Assembly: GCA_934096075.1 (NCBI GenBank)
Contig: CAKOLN010000004.1
Coordinates: 27,930-91,929 of the forward strand
Direction: 5' to 3'
DNA length: 64,000 nucleotides
Source: an uncultured Bacilli bacterium
Lineage (GTDB): Bacteria > Bacillota_I > Bacilli_A > RF39 > UBA660
Shown piece by piece: positions 7,775 to 16,776 of the stretch. The position numbers and the translations under genes are program-made. How positions within the stretch are numbered: the first letter of the stretch is position 1; each line of letters opens with the position of its first letter. The notes beneath the pieces were generated by a model. That model was not told the DNA's origin and searched no databases. It worked only from the letters and a program-made list of their open reading frames with translations.

Positions 7775-8428
7775 TTAACTAGCTATTCCTGAATACATTT
7801 TCTTTAGTATTTTACTTTCAGTTCTAGATACTTGAACTTGACTCATATTCATTTTTTTTGCAACTTCACTTTGCGTATAATCTTTAAAGTATCTTAATTC
7901 TATTAATCTTCTTTCATCATTTTTTAATTTATTTAGTTCATTTTTTAAATCAATTAGATTATCAATTTCTATTCTTCTATCACTTCCAGTTACTTTTTCT
8001 AAAGTAAAATCTTCATCATTTAATTTACTATCAGTACTCAAAACAAATTCACTTTTTATTATAACATCACTTAATATATTAACATCTATATTCATGAATT
8101 TACTTACTTCTTCCAAGGTAACATTCCTTCCAAGTTCATTTGTTAAATAATCTTTACTTTTTTCATATGCTTTGTAAATTTTTAAAATGTCTGGACTTAT
8201 TTTAATGGTTCTGTCATTTTTTATAAATTCAATTATTTCTCCTAAAATATAATTATAAGCATATGTACTAAATTTAGTTGATGAGTTCATTTTATAGTTT
8301 TTTTTAGCTTTCATAAGGCCAATAACACCTACTTGAAACAGATCTTCTATTGAATAATATTTACTATACTTATAAGCTATTTTATATATCATATCTTTAG
8401 TATTCATTAAATCTTCATTTGTTATCAT
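7775..8428 (-). CDS. sigF: Forespore RNA polymerase sigma-F factor
   Basis: Sigma-70 family factor (217 aa) for the first forespore-specific transcription. Region 2 is at about residues 10-80 (DLFQVGVIGLMKAKKNY, TYAYNYILGEI), region 3 at 80-135, and region 4 near the C-terminus (RYFKDYTQSEVAKKMNMSQV with 'QVSRTESKILKKM'). The SQVQVSR helix is typical of sigma-F/G. Its position directly after spoIIAA (overlap of stop and start) favours sigma-F over sigma-G. The usual anti-sigma gene spoIIAB is missing between them. Confidence 0.9.
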   Translation of the reverse strand: MITNEDLMNTKDMIYKIAYKYSKYYSIEDLFQVGVIGLMKAKKNYKMNSSTKFSTYAYNYILGEIIEFIKNDRTIKISPDILKIYKAYEKSKDYLTNELGRNVTLEEVSKFMNIDVNILSDVIIKSEFVLSTDSKLNDEDFTLEKVTGSDRRIEIDNLIDLKNELNKLKNDERRLIELRYFKDYTQSEVAKKMNMSQVQVSRTESKILKKMYSGIAS

Positions 8429-8772
8429 AATTTCATCACTCCCAGTGCGGTTAATTCATTACTTGTTTCATAAAAACAATTATTATAATCATATTGATTT
8501 ATTATTGATTTTACTTCTTCATTGCTTAAACTACATAGAGTCGTTTTGCCCAAATTATTTCTTACAATATCATTTATTTCCATCAGTGCTTCAATTCCTT
8601 TCAAATCAATTGCATTTACTTTATCTAAATTTATTACTACATATTTTATTCCATGCTTTAGTACAACTGGAACGCATTCATCTATAAATTTATTAACATT
8701 ATCTTTTGTCAGTAAACCATCTAATCTTATAAAAAATATACCTTTCTTAAATTCCATTTCAATTTTAAGCAT
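8425..8772 (-). CDS. spoIIAA: SpoIIAA-like STAS-domain anti-anti-sigma factor lacking the phospho-serine
   Basis: The 115-aa STAS protein has the SpoIIAA length and pattern (FFIRLDGLLTKDNV, YVVINLDKVNAID) and is followed by sigF. Classical SpoIIAA has D56-S57-S58-G59, where Ser58 is phosphorylated by the SpoIIAB kinase; here the same positions read D56-L57-K58-G59 (codons GAT TTG AAA GGA). The protein cannot be phosphorylated at that site. Together with the absence of spoIIAB this implies a changed sigma-F control circuit. RBS GAGGTAC. Confidence 0.88.
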   Translation of the reverse strand: MLKIEMEFKKGIFFIRLDGLLTKDNVNKFIDECVPVVLKHGIKYVVINLDKVNAIDLKGIEALMEINDIVRNNLGKTTLCSLSNEEVKSIINQYDYNNCFYETSNELTALGVMKL

Positions 8773-8822
8773 TTTTGTACCTCGTAATCAATATAGTTTA
8801 TTTTTTATGATTTTTATACATA

Positions 8823-8855
8823 TTCGACAAATAAAGCAAATTATTTCGTTCGACT
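8823..8855 (-). promoter_or_regulatory. Two Spo0A-box-like sites upstream of spoIIAA
   Basis: TTCGACA at 8823-8829 (TGTCGAA on the minus strand) is a perfect Spo0A box core. TTCGACT at 8849-8855 differs by one base. They lie about 50 and 80 bp upstream of the spoIIAA start, as expected for Spo0A~P activation of a spoIIA operon. I see no convincing sigma-H promoter. Confidence 0.55.
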
Positions 8856-10010
8856 TTTTTTGATATTTTTTATAATAAGGTAGCTTCCAATTATAAACAT
8901 TAGAATAATTAATGATAGCAGTAAATAATATTTATCAGTACTTTCTTTTGTAGTTTCTTTTGTTTTTATATCATTGTAAGCAACCGTACTTTTTGGTGTT
9001 TCGATTAATGTGTCATTCTTTTTAATTTCAACTGTTTCTTCAGGTAGATTTAAATTATAATTAGTTTCAAAACTCTTGGTATTATCGATAGGTTGATAAG
9101 AAAACTCTTCTTTTGAAATTTCAGTTTTATTATTATCTTCTGTTTTCTCTTCAATGTTACTTGACTCATCTGGTTGATTATTTATTTCTACTTTTTCTTT
9201 AATTATAATTTTAAACTTTTCTTCATCTTTAATATATCCTTCTAAATCTTTATAGTAACCGGGTGCATATATTCTTTCTAATGAATAACATTTATACAGA
9301 GTATCTTTATATTTATAAAGTATAGTTTTTATATCTATATCTTCATTATACATTTTTTCCATATTTATTTTTATTTCCAAAGTACATATATTACCTTCAC
9401 AGTTGTTTTCCATAAATTCATTATATGAATAAAAAGCATTTAAAGATATTTCATTTGTAAGCATTAATTGAAACCTCATACCTAGAAATTCTTTATTTAA
9501 GTTTATGTATCTAATAGTTATTTTAAAATTACTTGCATCAACTGTATTCGGAAAATCAATATTTATTTCTTCGAAATTCTTAAGTGACATATATGTTTCA
9601 TCATTATGATCAGCTATTTTTTTATAACTATTATTAATTTTAAAAGGGATGTTTTCATTTTCATTTGTTGTAAAATTTAAATCAATTATATTTACTGTTT
9701 CATTATAATTTACAAAAAATCCATTTATTTTTAATTTGTTAAAAAATTGTCTATGAAAATTTATATTTGGATTAAATTCTTCAATTATTCTTCCTTCTTT
9801 ATCATCAGGTTTATCCATACTATACTTGTAATCAGTATATAAAAAATTAGATTTATCAAAATATTCACAACTGTTTTCAACATCACTTTCATAACGAATG
9901 TCCTTTTCAACTAGTTTATACCATTTGTACTCCACCTCACTTTCTTTCTCTTCTGCATTTATTATTGGTATAAACAATAATAATGTAATAAATAATAATA
10001 CTTTTTTCAT
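8841..10010 (-). CDS. Secreted/membrane-anchored surface protein (389 aa)
   Basis: A cleavable signal peptide (MKKVLLFITLLLFIPIINAE) is followed by a long hydrophilic beta-rich ectodomain, a Glu/Asn/Thr-rich stalk (about residues 270-355) and one C-terminal transmembrane helix (YYLLLSLIILMFIIGSYLII) with a basic tail. This is a sortase-independent surface protein. The start at 10010 is chosen because AAGGAG precedes it; the longer in-frame start has none. No domain is recognised. Confidence 0.75.
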   Translation of the reverse strand: MKKVLLFITLLLFIPIINAEEKESEVEYKWYKLVEKDIRYESDVENSCEYFDKSNFLYTDYKYSMDKPDDKEGRIIEEFNPNINFHRQFFNKLKINGFFVNYNETVNIIDLNFTTNENENIPFKINNSYKKIADHNDETYMSLKNFEEINIDFPNTVDASNFKITIRYINLNKEFLGMRFQLMLTNEISLNAFYSYNEFMENNCEGNICTLEIKINMEKMYNEDIDIKTILYKYKDTLYKCYSLERIYAPGYYKDLEGYIKDEEKFKIIIKEKVEINNQPDESSNIEEKTEDNNKTEISKEEFSYQPIDNTKSFETNYNLNLPEETVEIKKNDTLIETPKSTVAYNDIKTKETTKESTDKYYLLLSLIILMFIIGSYLIIKNIKKSRTK

Positions 10011-10160
10011 GTATCTCCTTTCTAGAAGACTTTTATTGCCCTCTAAATATATATACGACAAAAGTATGGTCAATCGCTTTTTTATTTTTACATTGTCGTA
10101 AAGTTTACAGTAAAGTGTTTTTACATATTAAAAGAGCAAATTAATTGCTCTTATGTATGA

Positions 10161-10643
10161 TTAAACTGATTCAGTTAATGTTATATAGGCATTTAGTGTG
10201 TCTGCTGGTAATGTTACATTTGCTGTATAGACGGATACTCTCATTGTTATTACATCGCCTGCATTTAAATTTAGTATTATACTTGAAGATAAGTCTCCTG
10301 ATTCATTTGATATTGTTAATCTAGTAGAAGCATTTTCTACTCCATTTATGTATAAACTTAGAGCTGAGTTTTGACCAGCTGATGCATTAAATCCATAATT
10401 TATTAGGTATCTGCCAGATTCATTAACAGTTATGCTTTCTCCAGTAACTGTTGCGTTTCTAAAACTATTTGAAGTATTAAAAGTAACAAATTGATTTACT
10501 GCACTTAGTGTTTGCGCTGTGGTACTTCTTAGTTGTGCAACTGATGTGTTATCTACTTCATCAAAGCAACAACATCCTGAATTTATATGATTTTGATTGT
10601 ATTCTTGTACTTTGCAATATGCTCGCATGTATGAATTGTTCAT
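10161..10643 (-). CDS. BclA C-terminal-like (C1q/TNF-fold) surface protein
   Basis: A 160-aa protein with a Cys-rich N-terminal segment (SGCCCFDEV) and a C-terminal jelly-roll of about 125 residues. The pattern (VTFNTSNSFRNATVTGESI, 'SGRYLINYGFNASAGQN', 'ALSLYINGVENASTRLTI', 'LNAGDVITMRVS') is that of the trimeric BclA C-terminal domain from exosporium filaments. Collagen-like GXY repeats are absent. In a spore former this suggests an outer spore-surface protein, but phage- and wall-borne homologues exist. RBS AGGGTG. Confidence 0.7.
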   Translation of the reverse strand: MNNSYMRAYCKVQEYNQNHINSGCCCFDEVDNTSVAQLRSTTAQTLSAVNQFVTFNTSNSFRNATVTGESITVNESGRYLINYGFNASAGQNSALSLYINGVENASTRLTISNESGDLSSSIILNLNAGDVITMRVSVYTANVTLPADTLNAYITLTESV

Positions 10644-10802
10644 TTATTCACCCTTCTTCCTGTTTATAATTTTAAATCTATTTATAATTTTATTATATAT
10701 ATTTTTCATGTGCCATCCTTCTAGAAATATTACTATTTCTAGTATATATTATGAATTTATATTTTATTTGTAAGGGCAATAGATAGAAAAAAAGAACTTT
10801 AT

Positions 10803-11834
10803 TTAGTTCTTCATATTAGGTTTAAATATTATTTTTATAGCATCATCTTTTCCACTTGTAAGTCTTTCAAATGACTCTTGTGCTTTTTCTAGAGGTACTA
10901 TATCATCTATATATTTAGTTACATCTAGTTGTTTATCTTTTATTAATTCAATTGTTCTGTCAAAATCAAATTCGCTATACGCAATAGAACCTTTCATTGT
11001 TATTTCTCCCATTACTGGTATGACTGTTGGTACTGTAACAGGTGTCATTGATACTCCTACTAAAATTATTGTACCTCCATTTTTAGTTAGTAACATGCTT
11101 TCAGTAACAGCTCCACTATTACCACAACATTCAATTACTTTATCAAATCCACCATTTGTTTTCTCTTTAAGACTAGGAATAGTTTTGTCATCTAACGCAT
11201 TATAGTATTCATCTACATAACCATATTTTAGTGATTTTTCTCCACGAGATGAGTTTGTTTCAAGTAGTGTTACATAAGTAGCTCCTTCTTTTTTAGCAAA
11301 TTCAGCAGCCATAAGTCCAATGATACCACCACCAATTATACATACTTTATCTCCAACCATTATATTTGCAAGTTTTACTGCGTGTAAACTAACAGCGGAT
11401 GGTTCAACCATACAAGCTTCTTCATCTATTACTTCTTCTGGTAATTTTCTTACCATTTTTGCATGACAACTAGATACTTCTGCATATCCACCACTATAGT
11501 CTAAAGATAGACCAACTGCATGAGTCCAAGTATCAGTACAATATTGTGGATTACCACTTTTACAAGCATCACAATTTTCGCAAGGACTTATTGGTAAACC
11601 TGTAATTCTATCACCAACACTTAAGTCAGTTCTTTCTCCTGGATCAATAACTGTACCACTAAATTCGTGTCCCATTACTAGTCCATTTGGATTACCCATA
11701 TTCCAATAATGAATATCAGAACCACATATTCCGCAGGTATTAACTTTAAATATTACTCTTTTACCATCTTTAACTGGTTCTTCTTTTTCTACTATTTCAA
11801 GAGTTTTTACTCCTTTTAATTCTACACATTTCAT
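10803..11834 (-). CDS. Zinc-dependent medium-chain alcohol/polyol dehydrogenase
   Basis: NAD(P)-dependent zinc dehydrogenase of 343 aa. The catalytic zinc ligands are C34 in CGICGSDIH and the GHE motif near 55. The structural zinc loop has four cysteines (CENCDACKSGNPQYC). The Rossmann motif is VCIIGGGIIGLMAA. It resembles sorbitol/threonine dehydrogenases, but the substrate cannot be read from sequence. Monocistronic, RBS GGTGAAG. Confidence 0.9.
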   Translation of the reverse strand: MKCVELKGVKTLEIVEKEEPVKDGKRVIFKVNTCGICGSDIHYWNMGNPNGLVMGHEFSGTVIDPGERTDLSVGDRITGLPISPCENCDACKSGNPQYCTDTWTHAVGLSLDYSGGYAEVSSCHAKMVRKLPEEVIDEEACMVEPSAVSLHAVKLANIMVGDKVCIIGGGIIGLMAAEFAKKEGATYVTLLETNSSRGEKSLKYGYVDEYYNALDDKTIPSLKEKTNGGFDKVIECCGNSGAVTESMLLTKNGGTIILVGVSMTPVTVPTVIPVMGEITMKGSIAYSEFDFDRTIELIKDKQLDVTKYIDDIVPLEKAQESFERLTSGKDDAIKIIFKPNMKN

Positions 11835-11902
11835 TTATCTTCACCAATATTATGGTAACATTAAAACCTAATTATTACTAATTTATATTGAATTTTTTAC
11901 AC

Positions 11903-13615
11903 TTAATTAACACTTTTTTTAATTAAAGTTTTAGTTTTTTCATCAAATGCTATATTTTCTATACCAAATAAAGTAATTTTTATTTCATTTAATAAATTAC
12001 CTGTATTCATTAGATCTATTTTTTTATTATTTATGTATCTTTGTCTATATTTTTGTTTTTCTTCTTCATCAGTAAATAGTATATCTAAGAATAATTCTAA
12101 TCTTTCTTTTTCATCTTTAGTTTCAGCTAGAAGTAATGCTTTATTTTTTATTTCTTTACTTATACATGTATCATTAAGTTTATGTGACATTTCAATTAAT
12201 CTAGCAAATAATTTTATATTTAATAACAATTCTTCAAAGTTTATTTCTCCATTAGGCATTCTAAATTCTATTGTATTTTTTACCACACCACCAATGTTTT
12301 TTAAATTCATTCCTTTGTACCTACTATTATTTACTTTTTCAAATACATCCTTAATAGAACCATTTAATTCATTTTCATCAAAAAGTCCTTCATCAACTGC
12401 TTTTATATAATTCTTTTTTGTTTTTGAAGCATATCTTTTTACACCTATTCTTTTAATTGTTTTTGCTTTATCACTAATGTAATACAATATATCTTCAGCA
12501 TTTGTATACAAATAAATTAGCATTAAAAAGTCTTCTCTTCTATTTAAGTAAGAAGCACCAATGTGAATATGTCCGCCACAAGTTTTGTCTGTGTAAAAAT
12601 TATATTTTTTTAGTAGTTCACATACATTTTTTAAAGTATTTATATCTTCAGGTGTATATCTTATTACTGGACTTGTTATTTCAAATCCTTTTCTTACAGA
12701 TGAATCTCTTTTTATTCGATAAGATTTAAATATATTTTTTAAACCACGATAGTCTCCTATTTTTTTATTACAACATTCAAGTTCAATACCTATAGTTATA
12801 TCTTCACTTATTTTTATGCCAGGTAAATCATTTAAATTTTTTGACTCCGTTTGTTCATTTGTTAATAAGAAATCTATCATTTTTTTATCATCTAACATTT
12901 GTATTAATTTTATTTTAAGTTCATTATTTTCTACCTTTTTTATAAGATTTAATCTGAATTTTTTTACTTTTATTTCTTTAAATTTGTTTATTATAAAGTC
13001 CTCATCTTTAGTTCCAATAACTAAATCTGACCTATAATCACTATATTCTGGAAGTGATGCATAATATTTAATTTTCTCATTATCTTTAAGTAGCAGTATT
13101 ACATCAACTTTATCTTTTATTTTTTCTAAATTGTTTATATACTCTTCTTTTGATTTTTCACTTAAAGTTTGTATTATTAATTTTCTGTAAAATGAGGAAT
13201 GTATGAATAAATCCATACACTTTTTTCTTACTCTTTCACTTTGTATAGTTGCGATTATTTTATATACATAAAGTTGGTCTATTTTATCATGACATATTTT
13301 TAATATTTGATATTTATATCCATTATTTTCATTAAGTGTTAAAGAATAAATTTTATTTCCATCTATATGTTTTGCGATATCTTTGATTATATTTAGTCTT
13401 TCTTGTAAATTAAAGTTTTGTAAATAATAATATAGATTTTGATGTCTTAGTAAATGACAATATTTTCTTTTTTCTTCTTCTGTTAGATATTGAAATATAA
13501 AATTTATTTTAATTTCATGTTGATTTATTATTTTTTCTATTAATTCTTCTCTTGTAGTTATTTTTGTTACATCTAAGTCACATATGTTTTTAGCATAATT
13601 TATTAATTCTTCCAT
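11903..13615 (-). CDS. Amidoligase-family protein with helical N-terminal region
   Basis: The C-terminal half (about 270-500) carries the amidoligase (carboxylate-amine ligase-like) signature: IGIELECC (275-282), a GFEITSP segment near 310, CGGHIHIG (346-353) and a late IEFRMPNG. Such enzymes are thought to form amide bonds between carboxyl and amino groups, by analogy with glutamine synthetase/GCS folds. The N-terminal 270 residues are helical, Lys-rich and unrecognised, possibly a solenoid. It is isolated between a dehydrogenase and dacF, so the substrate is unknown. RBS GGGGG. Confidence 0.75.
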   Translation of the reverse strand: MEELINYAKNICDLDVTKITTREELIEKIINQHEIKINFIFQYLTEEEKRKYCHLLRHQNLYYYLQNFNLQERLNIIKDIAKHIDGNKIYSLTLNENNGYKYQILKICHDKIDQLYVYKIIATIQSERVRKKCMDLFIHSSFYRKLIIQTLSEKSKEEYINNLEKIKDKVDVILLLKDNEKIKYYASLPEYSDYRSDLVIGTKDEDFIINKFKEIKVKKFRLNLIKKVENNELKIKLIQMLDDKKMIDFLLTNEQTESKNLNDLPGIKISEDITIGIELECCNKKIGDYRGLKNIFKSYRIKRDSSVRKGFEITSPVIRYTPEDINTLKNVCELLKKYNFYTDKTCGGHIHIGASYLNRREDFLMLIYLYTNAEDILYYISDKAKTIKRIGVKRYASKTKKNYIKAVDEGLFDENELNGSIKDVFEKVNNSRYKGMNLKNIGGVVKNTIEFRMPNGEINFEELLLNIKLFARLIEMSHKLNDTCISKEIKNKALLLAETKDEKERLELFLDILFTDEEEKQKYRQRYINNKKIDLMNTGNLLNEIKITLFGIENIAFDEKTKTLIKKSVN

Positions 13616-13662
13616 ATTTTCCCCCGTTCAGGGATGTATTATAGTATAGTTTAGTGCTTAAG

Positions 13663-14826
13663 TCAAATGTTGATAACATTGATATTACCATTAAGTATAT
13701 CTTTTAAATAGTTAGTCATTCTACCAAAGAAGTTTGTTTTTTTTATGTCTTCTTTTACTATTAAATTATAGTTTACTAAGTTATTGTTGTACTGTAGTGT
13801 AAGAGTACCTACTACATCTCCTTTTTTTAATGGTGCGGATACTTCATTTAGGTGCATATCATATTTATATTTTATATCTTTAGTGTTTTTATCTAGTATT
13901 ACATTTACATCTTTTTCTAGGTAATAATTTACTTGTCTTTTTTTAGCATTGTCAATAAATATTGTACCTAAAGGTTTATCACTTTTTACTAAGGTTTCTT
14001 TATAAAAATTACTAAAAGCATATTCCATCATATTTATCGTATCTGTATTTCTGTCTTCTTTTTCTTTTGCATTCATTACTACTGTTATTAATCTCATGTC
14101 ATTTCTTTTCATTGTACCAGTTAAACAATAACCTGCTTTGTCTGTGAATCCTGTTTTAAGACCATCAAGGCCACTATAGAATCTTATTAATGAGTTAGTG
14201 TTAACAAGCCAGATACTTTTACCATTTTGATGTGTTATAGTTGTTTCATATGTTCCAGTTATTTCTAATATGTTTTCATGTTTTAATAATTCACTTGCGA
14301 TTAAAGCCATGTCTTTAGCAGATGAGTAGTGTCCTTCAGTATCAAGTCCATGTGGATTCATAAAGTTGGTATGAGTACATCCTAATTCTTTAGCACGCTT
14401 ATTCATCATATTTACAAAGTTTTCTACAGTTCCACCTATTTTTTCTGCCATTGCAACAGATGCATCATTAGCTGAACCTATACCTATTGATGTTACTAAT
14501 TCTTTTACTGTACTTTTAGAGTTTTCTTCTAAATATATTTGACTTCCACCCATATTTGCAGCATTTTTACTTATCAATACTTCATCATCGTATTTTAAAT
14601 TTCCTTTATCTATTTCTTCCATTATAAGTAAAAGTGTCATTATTTTTGTCATGGAAGCTGGTGCCATTTCTTTTTCGGCATCTTTTTCAAATAATACTTT
14701 ATTAGTACTTGCTTCCATTATTATTCCTGCTTCACTATTTAATGTGACTGCACTTGGTTCTTCTTCACATTTATATATTCCAATACATAAAAATAAAGAG
14801 ATAAACAATATAATTAATTTTTTCAT
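13663..14826 (-). CDS. dacF: D-alanyl-D-alanine carboxypeptidase (DacF-like PBP)
   Basis: Serine DD-carboxypeptidase that trims peptidoglycan stem peptides. Signal peptide at 1-20, then the penicillin-binding motifs S58-M-T-K61, S118-A-N120 and K224-T-G226, followed by the C-terminal beta domain and an amphipathic helix that would anchor the enzyme in the membrane. I start it at the ATG at 14826, five bases after AGAGG, instead of the upstream GTG. In Bacillus dacF lies directly upstream of spoIIA; here it is about 5 kb upstream, so it may be the forespore enzyme. Confidence 0.92.
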   Translation of the reverse strand: MKKLIILFISLFLCIGIYKCEEEPSAVTLNSEAGIIMEASTNKVLFEKDAEKEMAPASMTKIMTLLLIMEEIDKGNLKYDDEVLISKNAANMGGSQIYLEENSKSTVKELVTSIGIGSANDASVAMAEKIGGTVENFVNMMNKRAKELGCTHTNFMNPHGLDTEGHYSSAKDMALIASELLKHENILEITGTYETTITHQNGKSIWLVNTNSLIRFYSGLDGLKTGFTDKAGYCLTGTMKRNDMRLITVVMNAKEKEDRNTDTINMMEYAFSNFYKETLVKSDKPLGTIFIDNAKKRQVNYYLEKDVNVILDKNTKDIKYKYDMHLNEVSAPLKKGDVVGTLTLQYNNNLVNYNLIVKEDIKKTNFFGRMTNYLKDILNGNINVINI

Positions 14827-15028
14827 AAACACCTCTTAATAAATGGTATTCTTTTTATTCTTTTAAATTACTAAAAAAATATGTAATTTCTTACATATTA
14901 AATAAATTTGAATGAGAGCCGGTTAATATTAAATATTATGTTAATTTTAAGTTTTGATATTGTGTAAAATTGCTAAAATTAAAGAGATATTTTATTTAAA
15001 AAGTAGTATAATTAATGTAGGTGGTATC

Positions 15029-16009
15029 ATGAGAAGGAAAAAGAAGATTAAAGTTAATTTTGGAAATATATTTATTTTATTATTAGTTATTTGTCTTGGT
15101 GTGTTTGGTATTAAAAGTTTGTATAAATTTTTAAATAATGATAAAGAAATTAATACTAGTAATACTGATACAGGAAAAACTAAGAAAGAAGATGATGCTA
15201 TTAAAGATAAGTTAACTGAATTAGGTTATTCTAAAGAAGAAAGTAATACTATTAAAAGCAATATGAGTAATGAAGAAATTAATAAGATAGATAAAAAGTA
15301 TGATTATTTGAGTGAGTTTTCTAAGGTTAAGTATTTTCATATAGAGAATATTGAAAGATATATAGATTATAAGAATAAAAATAGTGATTTAAGTACGGAA
15401 GAAATTATTATGAATGTTAATACTGATTTAGACCATGAATATTATACTAATATGAGAGAAGTAAGTGAACCGGATGATTTATTAGTTTTAGTTAACAAGT
15501 ATCATATACTTCCTAGTGGAATAGAGCCTAAGAATTTAGTTAATATTGAAGGACAAAGAATGGAAAAAACAGCTGCTGAAGCTATGGAAAATATGGTTAG
15601 TCAAATGAGAAATGATGGATTAAATATTATTTTACAAAGTGGTTATAGAAGTGAAGATTTGCAAACTAGAATATATAATAGAAATGTAAACGAAAGAGGT
15701 AGAGAAAACGCTGATAAGTATTCTGCTAGACCTAATTCAAGTGAACATCAAACTGGTCTTGCGATGGATTTAAGTACAGATGGGACATTAGAGGAATATT
15801 TTGAAGATACACCTCAGTTTGAATGGCTACAACAAAATGCTCATAAATATGGTTTTATAATGAGATATCCTAAAGATAAAGTATATATGACTGGATATGA
15901 GTATGAACCTTGGCATTATAGATATGTTGGTGTTGAAGTAGCAACTATTATTAAAAATGAAAATCTTACATATGAAGAATATTGTGTTAAATATAGAGGC
16001 CTTTATTAA
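15029..16009 (+). CDS. VanY-type D-Ala-D-Ala carboxypeptidase (M15B)
   Basis: Zinc DD/LD-peptidase acting on cell wall peptides. The 326-aa protein has an N-terminal transmembrane anchor (about 12-32), a charged helical linker, and an M15 domain with ligands H240 and D247 (SEHQTGLAMD) and E293/H296 (EPWHYRYVG). 'LQSGYRSEDLQTRIY' is also typical of VanY. The start at 15029 follows AGGTGG. It runs opposite to dacF, with which it may share a role in spore or vegetative wall trimming. Confidence 0.92.
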   Translation: MRRKKKIKVNFGNIFILLLVICLGVFGIKSLYKFLNNDKEINTSNTDTGKTKKEDDAIKDKLTELGYSKEESNTIKSNMSNEEINKIDKKYDYLSEFSKVKYFHIENIERYIDYKNKNSDLSTEEIIMNVNTDLDHEYYTNMREVSEPDDLLVLVNKYHILPSGIEPKNLVNIEGQRMEKTAAEAMENMVSQMRNDGLNIILQSGYRSEDLQTRIYNRNVNERGRENADKYSARPNSSEHQTGLAMDLSTDGTLEEYFEDTPQFEWLQQNAHKYGFIMRYPKDKVYMTGYEYEPWHYRYVGVEVATIIKNENLTYEEYCVKYRGLY

Positions 16010-16767
16010 GGTCTTTTCTTTTGTTTAAATGGTCTAAAGTATTTCTTTTTCTTTATAAATATAAAATAAAATATTATTGAAGATATAATTAATCCTAAAA
16101 ATATTAATCCAATTATAATAAGTTTTAGTTCAAAACTAGTAAATTTTTTATTATCAAATATACTAGTTTTTTTATTTGAAGTATTGTCTTTTAATTCCTT
16201 TATTACCTTTATTTTATATGTACTTGAATGTTTTTTATCTCCGCTTATTACTTTAATTGTTATTACATTTTCTTTATTTTTAAGAGATGTATCACCTTTT
16301 AAAGTAACTGTTTCTAAGGGTGTATTTGTTTCATAGTATATATTAAGCCTATCATTAGTTTTAACTTTTATTTCATATTCATAAACAAATTCATTAAAAT
16401 TTATCTCATAATCATTTATAATTAAATTCTTTAAGTTAGAGTTTGCTTTATCATAAGTTATGTTACCTCTTGTTATGTTTAAAGTATATCTTTCTACTTC
16501 GATATCATTTATATATGATATTATTTCTATTACATTTAATCCTTCTTTTAAACTTTTACTACCAGAACCTGTGATTACTTCATTATCATCTTTATCAACC
16601 ACTATAGTTATTATTTCTATGTTTGATGGTACGAATACATTATATACTTTTGTGTTTTTATTAAATTCGGGTATCAACATATTATTATTTATACTTATAT
16701 TATTAAGAGCATATAAGTTGAAAATAAAAGAAAAAAAGATAGTTAATAGAAATAATATTTTTTTCAT
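16006..16767 (-). CDS. Membrane-anchored protein with cadherin-like beta-sandwich repeats
   Basis: Signal peptide at 1-21, then two cadherin-like beta-sandwich modules. The first covers about 22-102, with 'FNKNTKVYNVFVPSNIEIIT' and 'LKEGLNVIEI...YTLNITRG'. The second covers about 110-185, with 'LKNLIINDYEINFNEFVYEY'. A transmembrane helix (about 213-237) and a basic tail follow. These domains usually bind wall or other proteins outside the cell. It converges with the VanY gene, overlapping by four bases. Confidence 0.75.
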   Translation of the reverse strand: MKKILFLLTIFFSFIFNLYALNNISINNNMLIPEFNKNTKVYNVFVPSNIEIITIVVDKDDNEVITGSGSKSLKEGLNVIEIISYINDIEVERYTLNITRGNITYDKANSNLKNLIINDYEINFNEFVYEYEIKVKTNDRLNIYYETNTPLETVTLKGDTSLKNKENVITIKVISGDKKHSSTYKIKVIKELKDNTSNKKTSIFDNKKFTSFELKLIIIGLIFLGLIISSIIFYFIFIKKKKYFRPFKQKKRP

Positions 16768-16776
16768 AAGTCTCCT

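Noticed and set aside
8445..8863. Plus-strand open frames over spoIIAA
   Set aside because: Leucine/phenylalanine-rich antisense shadows of spoIIAA with no ribosome binding site.
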